From positions 97,130-161,129 of the forward strand of contig JAEZRV010000007.1 of assembly GCA_023444055.1 (NCBI GenBank): a stretch of 64,000 nucleotides of DNA, given 5' to 3'. Under the pieces are notes generated by a model. It made no database searches. It was not told where the DNA came from and saw only the letters and a list, made by a program, of their open reading frames with translations. The position numbers and the translations under genes are program-made. Within the stretch, counting starts at the first letter, position 1, and the number at the start of each line of letters is the position of its first letter. This document shows, one piece after another, positions 32,400-42,599 of the stretch. This DNA is from Bacillota bacterium. Lineage in GTDB: Bacteria; Bacillota; Clostridia; Acetivibrionales; DSM-1351.

Positions 32400-34157
32400 C
32401 TATCTTTCAATTGGGAACTTGTCAATTATGCCAAGTAGCTTCTGCTTCATTAAAGCAAAATCAAGAGCATCTATATCCCCGTCACCATTAACATCTGCAT
32501 TCTCTACATCGAAAGGTAATTTAGGTGCACTCAAAATGCATGCTTTTAAAGCTCCAAAATCTAAAGCATCAAAGTTTCCATCTAAGTTAACATCACCTAT
32601 TAATCTTTGTGATGGTGTTGATGAGGTATAAAGATCTTTGGGTAGTTCATCCAAAGTTGTTACTTTATCACTGTTGTAGATGGTTTTTAGAAGAATAGGA
32701 TCATTTTTGTCAGTGAGGTATTCACTATACCATGGACAGAAATACAACCACCAAGCACCTTCATTAGTTATATTTTTAATGTCTGGAATAACATCGTTTT
32801 CAGACATTGCAACCATTTTTGTGTCGTTAGTGTAATTTACAAGAGAAAGGAATAAACTTGTTGCAGCACTTGTGCCCCAATTAGAAGGAGAACCTTCATA
32901 CTTATCATATGCAACGATATCTACGTATTTATCTCCTGGATACCATTGTAGTGAATTAGCATATGTATAAAGATTTACTTCCCAAATAAGATTATGAAGT
33001 CCATATTTTTCAGTTAGGGTAGTGTAAAGTAGCTTCCATAAACCCTTATAAGCTTCTGCACCTGATGAACCCCACCAGAACCATGCACCAGAACCGTTTA
33101 TATTATTGTTGCCTTCAGCTTCATGGAAAGGACGGAATAATACTGGAACATTTGCATCCTGGAGCCTTAATAGCTGCTCAGCAAGATCATCAATTGCAGC
33201 CATTAGGTAAGAGTATTCTTTTGTTGATGAATCTAGACAATTAGCAGTTTTAAAGCTGGAAGTTGGCTTATAAGTACATTTCTGCCAATCCAATGCTTCA
33301 CCTAACTTATAGCTTGTGAAATCCTGTGGTACATTGATATGCCAGCATGCTGTTGCAATACCGCCACGGTTTTTTGTCCAATCAATAATACGCTCTGTTG
33401 TACCATCATCCCAACCATATAGAGGATTGTAGTTCATATAATCAAAGCCTCTGATTGCAGGATACTTGCCTGTTTTGTTATATATGTAGTCAAATTCATA
33501 TTCATAATTACCGTCATGTCCACTACCATAAATTTCCTGCTGTCCTGAAATTACATTTTTTCCATAAACACTAGTAAGATATTTCATAAGTGATTTTGTT
33601 TCAGCAGTTGCCTTTGGATCACATGGTGTGGCATCAATGTTAAGCTCTGGCATATCTGCATAGTCAAATGTCATTGAATCGTACAATATGTAGCCCCAAC
33701 TACCTGAAGTACCAACCTCAATTGTTGCAGTACCTTTTTCAAGGAAGAAAAATCCGAAACTGTAATCAATCCATTGACCCTTGTTTGGGATGTAGAAATC
33801 TCCAATTTTTTTACCATTTACACTAACTGATTGAAGTCTTGTTTCATCTTGTGCACCTAAATACATCCAACATCTTGTTTTAAGCTCATACATAGCATTT
33901 TCCGGAACATCCACCTTTAATGTTATTGGTCCTGCATTTGTAACCCAAGCAAAACCGTTTCCAGTATATCCAGGATATTTTGTTCCGTAAACATCTGTTG
34001 CAACAGTAACACCACTTCCTAGAGTACAGGCTTCAGCTTCAACAGTCAATGGCAGTGAACTTTCTGCTTGAACTGGTACAGGAATTGTTGTAGCAACAGT
34101 ACATACCATTGCAATGGCTGTCAGTAAAGACAGTGCTTTGCCAAAAATTTTCCTCAT
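32400..34157 (-). CDS. Cellulosomal beta-mannanase, CBM35-GH26-dockerin
   Basis: A 585-residue secreted endo-mannanase. Signal peptide at 1-31; CBM35-type beta-sandwich at about 36-165 (EAEACTLGSGV, GWGYILYDSMTF-like end); GH26 barrel at about 175-510 with the acid/base Glu in RPFHEAEGNN (near 345) and the nucleophile Glu in VAMSEND (near 450); type I dockerin at about 525-585 with two repeats DVNLDGNFDALDF and DVNGDGDIDALDF. AL at the recognition positions suits the C. cellulolyticum group. ATG at 34157 follows AAGGGGTG. A longer reading frame upstream lacks a ribosome site. It should cut galacto- or glucomannan. Confidence 0.93.
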   Translation of the reverse strand: MRKIFGKALSLLTAIAMVCTVATTIPVPVQAESSLPLTVEAEACTLGSGVTVATDVYGTKYPGYTGNGFAWVTNAGPITLKVDVPENAMYELKTRCWMYLGAQDETRLQSVSVNGKKIGDFYIPNKGQWIDYSFGFFFLEKGTATIEVGTSGSWGYILYDSMTFDYADMPELNIDATPCDPKATAETKSLMKYLTSVYGKNVISGQQEIYGSGHDGNYEYEFDYIYNKTGKYPAIRGFDYMNYNPLYGWDDGTTERIIDWTKNRGGIATACWHINVPQDFTSYKLGEALDWQKCTYKPTSSFKTANCLDSSTKEYSYLMAAIDDLAEQLLRLQDANVPVLFRPFHEAEGNNNINGSGAWFWWGSSGAEAYKGLWKLLYTTLTEKYGLHNLIWEVNLYTYANSLQWYPGDKYVDIVAYDKYEGSPSNWGTSAATSLFLSLVNYTNDTKMVAMSENDVIPDIKNITNEGAWWLYFCPWYSEYLTDKNDPILLKTIYNSDKVTTLDELPKDLYTSSTPSQRLIGDVNLDGNFDALDFGALKACILSAPKLPFDVENADVNGDGDIDALDFALMKQKLLGIIDKFPIER

Positions 34158-34459
34158 AAAAACACACCCCTTAATAATATTTTTTAGCAACCCCAAAGTA
34201 GATAAGAAATTAGACTGTTAAAAAATATGTAATAATGTTATTTTTATTGAAATGTATATTATTTTTGATATAGCACAATAATATATTTTCGCTAATTTAC
34301 ATTATTTGTTTAAATATAACGGTATAATTTCTCATATTTAGTCAAATTATAACATGTTCAGGATATTTTATCAACTTTTTTACATTATATACACATTACA
34401 ATGTTAGTATTGTAATATTACATTTTTAAATATGTAACATTACTAACCTAAACTGCGAT
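34158..34459. other. AT-rich upstream region of the mannanase gene
   Basis: About 300 bases of strongly AT-rich DNA that must contain the mannanase promoter. I see no clear boxes or repeats. Confidence 0.4.
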
Positions 34460-34627
34460 ATAAACATAGTCAAATTAAGTGAACCTGTAGAGTTTGAAAA
34501 GTTTATAATTAATGGTAAATAGTATTTAAAAATTGATCATGAAGGAAATACATTAACATCATTAGATGATGAAGTGGAACTAATAGATAAGACATTTAAG
34601 TTAAAAATAAAAGCTAACCTTTTATAG
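34460..34627 (+). pseudogene. Small phage-like gene remnant with an in-frame stop
   Basis: One frame reads INIVKLSEPVEFEKFIINGK, TAG, then YLKIDHEGNTLTSLDDEVEL and IDKTFKLKIKANLL before TAG at 34625-34627. The phrase IVKLSEPVEFE resembles the start of phage tail-assembly chaperones. It has no ribosome site and its end overlaps a terminator hairpin. A decayed phage gene is the likeliest reading. Confidence 0.35.
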
Positions 34628-34641
34628 TTAGCTTTTATTTT
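34604..34641. terminator. Bidirectional terminator
   Basis: Perfect 15-base arms AAAATAAAAGCTAAC / GTTAGCTTTTATTTT around an 8-base loop. On the minus strand it lies about 65 bases after the stop of the secreted-protein gene that ends at 34707. Confidence 0.75.
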
Positions 34642-34706
34642 CGATGCCTATTATATGATTTGAAATATCAAATCCTTAGATAAACTAATTTTTAAAATAA
34701 CTATTC

Positions 34707-35831
34707 TTAATTCATATAATATGTAGTAGATGCTGCCCAATTGTTATTGCTAATATAATCATTTGTCCATACATGTGCATGATACAAACCTGACTGATAT
34801 CCATGTGCAGATTTACTAAGTGTAGCCTTCCAAACATTTGGAGATACTTGCTGTCCATATACTGCCTGTAAGTCATCTTGTCCATTTGCATCTGTCCAAA
34901 AATAGAACATTGGGTAAGTTATTCCTGCTGCATCACTATTAGCAGAAAAATAGAAATCAACACTATCAGAGGTTGCATTTGTGTAAGTAATAGTTCCTAG
35001 CGCGCTTAATCTGTCATATGTAAAGTTCTGGCTTGTAGTTGTAGAATTGCCGCAATAATCTACGGCTGTAACCTTTACACATAACTTTTTCTCTACATTT
35101 CCATAGTTTAGAAGATTAAAGTTTGCTGTATAACCACCCCAATAATGGGCATCTCCAGTTTGAGGAAGAGTAACTTGCTGAATAGGCAGGCTCTCACCAA
35201 CATTATAAAGTTTCATAGTAACTTGTTTGATTGATGATGTTAAATATGCATTTGAATCTTGAACACTTGCATAAACAGATATGTTGTTATTAACAATTCT
35301 TTCTCCGTTTGAGCCTGTTATTGTTAAATCATCAGAGATAATGTTTATATCTGATACAGTAGGTTTTACACTTTCGTGTTTAATTTCGTTTGTCCAAAAA
35401 TAAATATTGCCTGAATTATCAACGCCATAAGCATAAACTGTATATGTATTATAATCACCAGTATCATTAAAAGATACAACACCTGACCAGTTTCCTTGAC
35501 CAGCTTGACCTTGAACAGTTACTAAAGGCCCATCACTCGGATTACCACCACCGTAATAAGTTGAACCTTTAACTGTAAAATATACATTTTGAATACCTAA
35601 ATTACTTGATCCTGGAATGAGTCTTAATGTTGCAGAATTATCCCCCACGCAATATTCTCCATCTGGATTTACATTTACTGCATATGGAGCATAGCTTCCT
35701 CCGCCGCCGAGAATGTCAAAAGTCCAATCTGAATTTGCACCTATTATTGTTACTGCACTTACCGGAATAACAGTAGCTAATTGACATACAATAGCTATCG
35801 CCAAAATTAGTGAAAACATTCTTTTTTTCAT
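34707..35831 (-). CDS. Secreted protein with GBS Bsp-like repeat
   Basis: A 374-residue exported protein. Signal peptide MKKRMFSLILAIAIVCQLAT with cleavage near SAV-TII. The body is made of beta-sandwich, Ig-like units. The last 90 residues (YPMFYFWTDANGQDDLQ, HGYQSGLYHAHVWTND) match the GBS Bsp-like repeat, found in surface proteins and wall hydrolases. No dockerin, LPXTG or SLH anchor is visible, so it is probably released. Start ATG at 35831 follows GGAGG at 35842-35846. It lies between cellulosomal enzyme genes, but its role there is unknown. Confidence 0.75.
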   Translation of the reverse strand: MKKRMFSLILAIAIVCQLATVIPVSAVTIIGANSDWTFDILGGGGSYAPYAVNVNPDGEYCVGDNSATLRLIPGSSNLGIQNVYFTVKGSTYYGGGNPSDGPLVTVQGQAGQGNWSGVVSFNDTGDYNTYTVYAYGVDNSGNIYFWTNEIKHESVKPTVSDINIISDDLTITGSNGERIVNNNISVYASVQDSNAYLTSSIKQVTMKLYNVGESLPIQQVTLPQTGDAHYWGGYTANFNLLNYGNVEKKLCVKVTAVDYCGNSTTTSQNFTYDRLSALGTITYTNATSDSVDFYFSANSDAAGITYPMFYFWTDANGQDDLQAVYGQQVSPNVWKATLSKSAHGYQSGLYHAHVWTNDYISNNNWAASTTYYMN

Positions 35832-36294
35832 TTTAAAATTACCTCCAAGTAATATTTTTTGTGTTGCACGAACTATTATATTACATTTTTTAATTTTATA
35901 GTAATTAAATTGTATTATTAACATAAAATTAACAATTCATGTAATAACTAACTAAAGAAAATTTTAGCAAATTACCAGCTATTTTATTGTAATTGTTTGT
36001 TTTAGTTGGTAAAATTAAATAAACTGCAATGTATTTTCAACTAATAATATGTTGAATTTAAACAAATTATGTCTGCTGTGATATGTTTTGTTGAGAATGC
36101 AATTTGTTAATGATTTAAGGTTGTTGAGAATTGCAGTTAGCTATAAATTTAAGATTTCTAACATTTTAAAAATAGATAGATTATTTTCTCACCTTTCCCA
36201 ACGAATATTGAGTTTTTTATTAAAAAGATAATCCTACTATTTTTAAGATAAGCAAGACAACAAGTAATGAAAGTTATTAAGAGGGGGAAAGCGA
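35832..36294. other. Divergent promoter region
   Basis: About 460 AT-rich bases between divergent secreted-protein genes. The plus-strand gene has GAGGGGGAAAGCG just before its ATG. No operator could be recognised with confidence. Confidence 0.4.
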
Positions 36295-39200
36295 ATGTTT
36301 AAAAAGCGTATTTTGTCTTATTTACTAATCACTGCAATTATTACAGGACTATTCTCATCTATACCTGTAAACAAAGCAAATGCTGATGACAGTTTGATGC
36401 TTTGGTACAGGTTTAACGAGGGAACTGGCACAAAAGTTACCGATTCTTCTGGCAATGGTCGGGATGGAATCTTGAACGGTAACTACAGTTGGATACCTGC
36501 CCAGAATGGATCTGGTGCAGTAGCTTTGGATGGAAGCTCAGGATATATAAAGATGCCCAATGGCATACTTTCTGGGCTGACAGAGACTACAGTAAGCACC
36601 AGAGTATTTGTTGATCCAGCTAATTTAAATCCATCCTGGATATTCAATTTCGGAACAACTACAGATTCAAAAAGTGATGCAAATGCACATTATTTGGGAT
36701 GTCTGCTGGAAGCTAATGCCTACAGGGTTATGCTTGCAAGGGCACACTGGTCTGATGAACAAAACACTAAAGTAAGCTCGGCATTTGCTACAGGTGTTTG
36801 GAAGTATGTTACATATACTCAGAAAGGAAATGTAGGCACACTTTATGTAGATGGGGTAAAGGTGGCTGCCAATGAAAACGTCACATATGCTCCAAAAGAC
36901 ATTGAGTCTACGGTAGCAAACTTTATAGGAAGAGCACCTTATCTTGCTGACAATTATTTTAAGGGTAAGGTTGCGGATTTCAGACTTTACAACAGAGCGC
37001 TAAGCGCTTCAGAAGTTGCAGATGTTAGTAACGGAATAGCAGCTGATATTGTTGCAATGGATAAATCAGCACTAACTCTTGGTGATTTAAGTTCTGTTAT
37101 TTCAAAAATCACTTTGCCAACAGCAGGAGAAAATGGCAGTACTATTACGTGGGCATCATCAAATACAAGTGTTGTATCCGCGACAGGAGATGTAACTCGT
37201 CCCAAATACCCTGAGACAGACAAGCTGGTGACGCTTACTGCAACAATTACAAGAGGAAGTGTAAAAGATACTAAGGTATTTTCTGTAACGGTAAAAGCAA
37301 TGCAACAAGGAGAAGACCCAATTATTGAGCTGGCAAAAAGACAGCTTTTGATTCGTAATGCAGATGATATCCGTGGAAATATTACATTACCTAAATCAGT
37401 TGTTGTTAACGGTGTTACAGTTAATTTGGCTTGGACGACTGACAGACCTGATATTGTCAATGTGAATGAAGTAGTGAATTCAGGCTACGACAGTACACCT
37501 GCAGGTGTCGTTACAAGACCTAGCAAAGACACAAAAGTAACATTAACAGCACATCTGACTACTGGAACTGCTGCTGGTACAGCAGATTTAACTATTACTG
37601 TTAAGGCGAAACCAAAGGCTATTAGTGAATCAGATTATAAGGGATATTTCTTTACGTATTTTACTGGCGCTTCTAGATCAGATGCAGAGCAGATATACTT
37701 TGCTTCAAGTAAGGACGGACTTTATTGGAAAGATCTAAATGAAAACAATCCAGTAATGACTTCAACCGTTGGAGATAAAGGGGTGCGTGACCCATATATC
37801 TTGAGGTCACCTGACGGTGATAAATTCTATATGGTAGCGACAGACCTAAGAATAGCAAATGGTAAAGGCTGGGATAATGCTGGAACATACGGAAGTAAAT
37901 CGGTTGTTATTTGGGAATCCAATGATTTGGTAAATTGGTCTAAAGAAAGGCTGGTTAAAGTTTCAAGAGATGATGCAGGCTGTACGTGGGCTCCTGAAAT
38001 AGTATTTGATGATAAAACAGGAGAATATGTGATGTTCTGGGCATCACGTATAGGAGCAGATAACTTTAGCAAGTTTAGAATATATACAGCAAAGACAAGA
38101 GACTTTTATACCTTTACGGAGCCAAAGTTGTATATTGACAGAAGTAATGATGTAATTGATACAACAATAATCAAACATGCAGGCACATATTACAGATTTT
38201 CAAAAGATGAAGTAAATAAGAATATCCTTATAGATAAATGTGACCAGTTGCTGAATAAGAATTTCACATCTTTACCATCAACTAGTGTTGGAGGCCAGAA
38301 AGGTGTTGAAGGACCAGCAATCTTTAAGTTTAACGGTCAAAACAAATGGTGTCTGCTATTAGACTACTACGGAGGCGGCGGTTACTATCCGATGGTATCT
38401 ACAGACCTTGCATCGGGCGTGTTTACGAGACTGAATACTTCTGAGTATAAACTACCAACTGGACCTCGTCATGGAACAGTAATGCAGATAACACAGGCTG
38501 AATACGATGCTGTGATGGCAAAATGGGGAGGCATACCTCTAAAACCTATTGAAGAGCCGAAGGAAGCTCCAATACTTGAGTACAATTTTGATGAAACTAA
38601 GACAGGAAATGCAATAGCTGACACATCAGGTAACAAACTCACAGGTACGTTAAATGGGAACGCAACTTATGTAAAAGACTCTGAGAAGAATTCTCAAGTG
38701 TTATATCTTGATGGTTCAACAGACACCTTTGCCTCTTTCCCACAGGGCTTCTTTGATGGAAGGGATACTGTTACTATTTCAATGGATGTCAAGCCAGTCA
38801 CAGCATCTGGAAATTTCTTTACATTTACAGTAGGAAAAGATACAAATAAATACATGTTCCTTAGAACTCGTGATACTGAAAGCAGAAATGCCATAACAGT
38901 AAATTCTTACACAAATGAGCAGGAGGCTAAGGCCACAACAGTATCAACAGCAAACAAATGGATGAATATGAAGTTGGTAATAACACCTTCAAGTATGGCA
39001 ATTTATAAGGATGGTTTAATGCTTGGCAGAAACAGTAATACATCAATATCTATGTCAGATTTGGGTACAGGATTGTTGGCTTATTTAGGTAAATCCTTCT
39101 ATGCAGATCCATTCTTTAAAGGATATTTTGACAATATAAAAGTATATAACCGTGCTTTAACAGAAACAGAAATTGCAAAAGAATTTGGTATTCCAAATGA

Positions 39201-42200
39201 GCCTGTAACTATTACAAGTGCTGAGAATGTAGTTATTACAAAAAAGGCTGGCCAAATACCTGAATTGCCTTCAAAAGTAAAAGTAACTTACAGCAATGGC
39301 ACAACTGGAAGTGCAAAGGTAACATGGGATAGCATTGACAATACTGCAAATTCAAGCACAGGAACTACAACAATACAGGGAACACTATATGATAATGAAT
39401 ACAACAACCCGCTTGTATTAAACAGGGCTGACCCATGCATTTACAAGCATACAGACGGCAATTACTACTTTACTGCTTCGTATACTGATGGTTCAAACGG
39501 ACATAACAACGTAGGCATGTATCAGTATGACCGAATCGTACTTAGAAAAGCATCAACTATTCAAGGTCTTTCTACTGCAACTGAAAAAGTGATATATACA
39601 AAAGCTCCTCTTGGTGGAAACAAAAGTCCACATGTTTGGGCACCAGAAATACATTTCATTGATGGAAACTGGTATATCTACTATACTACAACCATATCTA
39701 GCACTGATGTTTGGGCAATACGTCCACATGTATTGATGTGTCCAGGAAATCTAGATCCAATGGTAAAGGAAAACTGGCAGGACAAGGGGCTTGTTAAGAA
39801 AACTAATTCTTCTGATATGGCTTTCACAGGTTTCTCTCTTGATGAAACTGTTTTTGAGCATAACGGAAAAATGTATATGATATGGGCGCAAAATGATCCA
39901 AATTCAAACCTATATATTGCAAGAATGAAAGATCCATACACAATTGATACTAATGCTGTTAAAATTGCACAAGCAACCTACGATTGGGAAATACACGCTT
40001 ACAAGGTAAACGAGGGACCAAGCGTAATTAAGAGAAACGGCAAAATATATATTGCCTATTCCGCTAGCGGAACGGATGCTCTATACTGCTTAGGACTACT
40101 TACTGCATCTGATACAAGTGATTTATTAAATCCTAATTCATGGGTGAAAACACCATACCCTGTAATGACTTTAAATACTGAAGCAGGTCAATACGGGCCA
40201 GGACATAATACATTTACAGTGTCCGAAGATGGCAGCGAAGATATTCTTGTATACCATGCACGTCAAGAAGAAAAGTATATAAGCGGCAGCTATGAACCAT
40301 TATATGATGCAGGAAGACATACTCGTGTTCAGAAATTGTTCTGGAACAGCGACGGAACGCCAAACTTTGGTTCACCATTTGCTGACGGTAAAGTAGTATC
40401 AGAAGTTAAGGTTAAAGCGACAATTATAGAAAATTCGTCTACAACTCCAATACTTGAATACAAATTCGATGAAACAAAAACAGGCAGTACAATTGCTGAT
40501 ACATCAGGCAATAAGCTTACAGGCACGTTAAATGGAAATGCAGCTTATGTAAGAGATTCTGAAAAGAATTCACAAGTGTTATATCTTGATGGTACAACAG
40601 ACACCTTTGCAGCGTTCCCACAGGGCTTCTTTGATGGCAGAAATACTGTAACTATTTCAATGGACATTAAGCCTGTAACAGTATCTGGTAATTTCTTTAC
40701 CTTCACAATAGGAAAGGATACCAATAAATACATGTTCCTTAGAACAAGAGATACTGAAATCAGAAATGCTGTAACAGTAAGTTCATATCAAAATGAGCAG
40801 GAAGTTAAAGCCACAACATCATCAACGGCAAACAAGTGGATGAATATCAAGTTGGTTATAACACCTACAAGTATGTCAATTTATAAGGACGGCCTACTAC
40901 TTAGTAAAAACAATAATGTTTCATTATCAATGTCAGATTTGGGTACAAGCTTGATATCTTATTTAGGTAAATCCTTCTATTCAGATCCATATTTTAAAGG
41001 ATATTTTGATAACGTAAAGGTATACAACCGTGAGCTTTCTGAAACTGAAATTGCAGATGAATTTGGAGTAGAAACAATCGCTATAAAAGGCGCATCTGCA
41101 GTGGGCTACAATGTTATAACAACTAAATGTGATTCAGCAAACAAAAAGTTTGCAGTATATTTCAGCAGAAGCAACAGTAATGTAAATGATTTGTCAGCAG
41201 TACCGCTAAAATATGATTTATCAGACGGCTGTACAATTGACGGAACTAATGGGCAAGCAGTAGACTTGACAAAGCCAGTTTCGATTAAAATCAAAATGCC
41301 TAATCAGAGTGAACAGGTATGGACGGTTGAAGGAGTGCTCTGCAATAATCCTGTTTTAGGCGGACAGTTTGCAGACCCTGACATTGATGTGTTTGGAGAT
41401 AAATTCTATATTTATCCTACAACAGATGGATTTACAGGCTGGAGCGGAACGCAGTTCCATGCATTTTCTTCATCAGACATGGTTAACTGGAATGATGAAG
41501 GAGTTATTCTCGATGCAGGTCAGGGCAAAGATGTTCCTTGGGCAGTAGGTAGTGCATGGGCACCGACAATTGAAGAAAAGAATGGAAAGTATTATTTCTA
41601 CTTCTGTGCAAAGCGTTCAAATGGAGCTTCATGTATTGGCGTTGCAACATCAAGTAGTCCGACAGGACCATTTAAAGCAGAGAATGCGCCTTTGATTACA
41701 CCTGATAATCTGGAAAGCGGTGTTAACGTTGGTCAAACAATAGATCCATCAGTCTTTACAGAAGATGACGGAACTTCATATTTACTGTTTGGTAATGGAT
41801 CACCTGCTATCGTTCAATTGAATGCTGATATGATTAGCTTCAAATCAGGAACTATGAAAAATCTGAGCGGTGCAACTGATTTCAGAGAGTCCATGATAGT
41901 AACTAAGAAAAACGGTATTTATCACTTCACATGGTCCTGCGATGATACAGGCAGTGAAAACTATCATATAAACTATGGTACATCAAGCAGCTTATATGGA
42001 CCTATTGAATATAAGTACACTTTATTATCAAAGGATGCAAACAACAATATTCTTGGAACTGGTCATCATTCAATATTAAAGCTTCCAAACAAGGATGAAT
42101 ATTATATAGCTTACCACAGGTTTGTAACACCATTGGGACAGTATAGTAGCGGACTCGGTTATCATAGGGAGACATGTATTGATAAATTGGAATTCGATAC

Positions 42201-42483
42201 CAACAGCGGTTTAATGAAAGTTGTAATGCCTACATTAGAAGGTGTTGCAGGAAAATCATTAAACGATGAAGTGATTGGCGATTATAATGGAGATAACGCA
42301 GTTGACGCTATTGATTTTGCACTGTTAAAACAATATCTGCTGGGTATGCGAGATGGTTTTGAAGTAAAAGATACAATGTATGTTGGAGATTTGAATAGAG
42401 ATAGTGAAATAAATGCTATTGATTTAGCGATTCTTAAGGGGTATTTGTTGGGGGTGTATAAAGAATTGCCGTTTGAGAGGTAA
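36295..42483 (+). CDS. Giant cellulosomal enzyme with three GH43 domains
   Basis: A 2062-residue secreted protein. Signal peptide; LamG/concanavalin-like domain (about 30-245); two atrophied bacterial Ig-like domains (about 250-440); GH43-1 (about 449-750; GVRDPYIL, DTTIIK, VEGPAIFK); LamG-2 (about 758-965); Ig-like (about 966-1030); GH43-2 (about 1036-1375; NRADPCIY, LDETVFEHNG, NEGPSVIK); LamG-3 (about 1384-1590); Ig-like (about 1590-1680); GH43-3 (about 1682-1985; FADPDIDV, IDPSVFTEDDG, FRESMIV); dockerin (about 1993-2062, two DAIDFA/NAIDLA repeats). The base, modulator and acid motifs of GH43 are visible in all three. Arabinan or arabinoxylan debranching is likely, possibly with different specificities. 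LamG-2 and LamG-3 are near duplicates. Confidence 0.92.
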   Translation: MFKKRILSYLLITAIITGLFSSIPVNKANADDSLMLWYRFNEGTGTKVTDSSGNGRDGILNGNYSWIPAQNGSGAVALDGSSGYIKMPNGILSGLTETTVSTRVFVDPANLNPSWIFNFGTTTDSKSDANAHYLGCLLEANAYRVMLARAHWSDEQNTKVSSAFATGVWKYVTYTQKGNVGTLYVDGVKVAANENVTYAPKDIESTVANFIGRAPYLADNYFKGKVADFRLYNRALSASEVADVSNGIAADIVAMDKSALTLGDLSSVISKITLPTAGENGSTITWASSNTSVVSATGDVTRPKYPETDKLVTLTATITRGSVKDTKVFSVTVKAMQQGEDPIIELAKRQLLIRNADDIRGNITLPKSVVVNGVTVNLAWTTDRPDIVNVNEVVNSGYDSTPAGVVTRPSKDTKVTLTAHLTTGTAAGTADLTITVKAKPKAISESDYKGYFFTYFTGASRSDAEQIYFASSKDGLYWKDLNENNPVMTSTVGDKGVRDPYILRSPDGDKFYMVATDLRIANGKGWDNAGTYGSKSVVIWESNDLVNWSKERLVKVSRDDAGCTWAPEIVFDDKTGEYVMFWASRIGADNFSKFRIYTAKTRDFYTFTEPKLYIDRSNDVIDTTIIKHAGTYYRFSKDEVNKNILIDKCDQLLNKNFTSLPSTSVGGQKGVEGPAIFKFNGQNKWCLLLDYYGGGGYYPMVSTDLASGVFTRLNTSEYKLPTGPRHGTVMQITQAEYDAVMAKWGGIPLKPIEEPKEAPILEYNFDETKTGNAIADTSGNKLTGTLNGNATYVKDSEKNSQVLYLDGSTDTFASFPQGFFDGRDTVTISMDVKPVTASGNFFTFTVGKDTNKYMFLRTRDTESRNAITVNSYTNEQEAKATTVSTANKWMNMKLVITPSSMAIYKDGLMLGRNSNTSISMSDLGTGLLAYLGKSFYADPFFKGYFDNIKVYNRALTETEIAKEFGIPNEPVTITSAENVVITKKAGQIPELPSKVKVTYSNGTTGSAKVTWDSIDNTANSSTGTTTIQGTLYDNEYNNPLVLNRADPCIYKHTDGNYYFTASYTDGSNGHNNVGMYQYDRIVLRKASTIQGLSTATEKVIYTKAPLGGNKSPHVWAPEIHFIDGNWYIYYTTTISSTDVWAIRPHVLMCPGNLDPMVKENWQDKGLVKKTNSSDMAFTGFSLDETVFEHNGKMYMIWAQNDPNSNLYIARMKDPYTIDTNAVKIAQATYDWEIHAYKVNEGPSVIKRNGKIYIAYSASGTDALYCLGLLTASDTSDLLNPNSWVKTPYPVMTLNTEAGQYGPGHNTFTVSEDGSEDILVYHARQEEKYISGSYEPLYDAGRHTRVQKLFWNSDGTPNFGSPFADGKVVSEVKVKATIIENSSTTPILEYKFDETKTGSTIADTSGNKLTGTLNGNAAYVRDSEKNSQVLYLDGTTDTFAAFPQGFFDGRNTVTISMDIKPVTVSGNFFTFTIGKDTNKYMFLRTRDTEIRNAVTVSSYQNEQEVKATTSSTANKWMNIKLVITPTSMSIYKDGLLLSKNNNVSLSMSDLGTSLISYLGKSFYSDPYFKGYFDNVKVYNRELSETEIADEFGVETIAIKGASAVGYNVITTKCDSANKKFAVYFSRSNSNVNDLSAVPLKYDLSDGCTIDGTNGQAVDLTKPVSIKIKMPNQSEQVWTVEGVLCNNPVLGGQFADPDIDVFGDKFYIYPTTDGFTGWSGTQFHAFSSSDMVNWNDEGVILDAGQGKDVPWAVGSAWAPTIEEKNGKYYFYFCAKRSNGASCIGVATSSSPTGPFKAENAPLITPDNLESGVNVGQTIDPSVFTEDDGTSYLLFGNGSPAIVQLNADMISFKSGTMKNLSGATDFRESMIVTKKNGIYHFTWSCDDTGSENYHINYGTSSSLYGPIEYKYTLLSKDANNNILGTGHHSILKLPNKDEYYIAYHRFVTPLGQYSSGLGYHRETCIDKLEFDTNSGLMKVVMPTLEGVAGKSLNDEVIGDYNGDNAVDAIDFALLKQYLLGMRDGFEVKDTMYVGDLNRDSEINAIDLAILKGYLLGVYKELPFER
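38566..39195 (+). repeat. Intragenic LamG duplication, copy A
   Basis: This segment encodes LamG-2. It is repeated at 40444-41070 with most residues unchanged (for example ADTSGNKLTGTLNGNA and KYMFLRTRDTE in both), indicating duplication of a binding module between catalytic domains. Confidence 0.9.
40444..41070 (+). repeat. Intragenic LamG duplication, copy B
   Basis: LamG-3, the partner of 38566-39195. DNA is clearly homologous and substitutions are mostly conservative or silent. Confidence 0.9.
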
Positions 42484-42597
42484 AACCTAAAGGCTAAAGG
42501 CTGAAACCTAAAACCTAAGAACTAAAACCTTAAATACTTAAATGCTTAAAAACTTAATACTAAAACATTAAAAACTAAAACCTTAAATACTTAATAA
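42484..42597 (+). repeat. Degenerate (A)AACCTAA/ACTTAA low-complexity repeat
   Basis: Right after the giant gene come about ten loose units such as AAACCTAA, GGCTAAA, AACCTTAAATACTTAA. AAAACCTTAAATACTTAA occurs twice almost exactly. No hairpin or gene. Purpose unknown; it may have grown by slippage. Confidence 0.55.
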
Positions 42598-42599
42598 GT

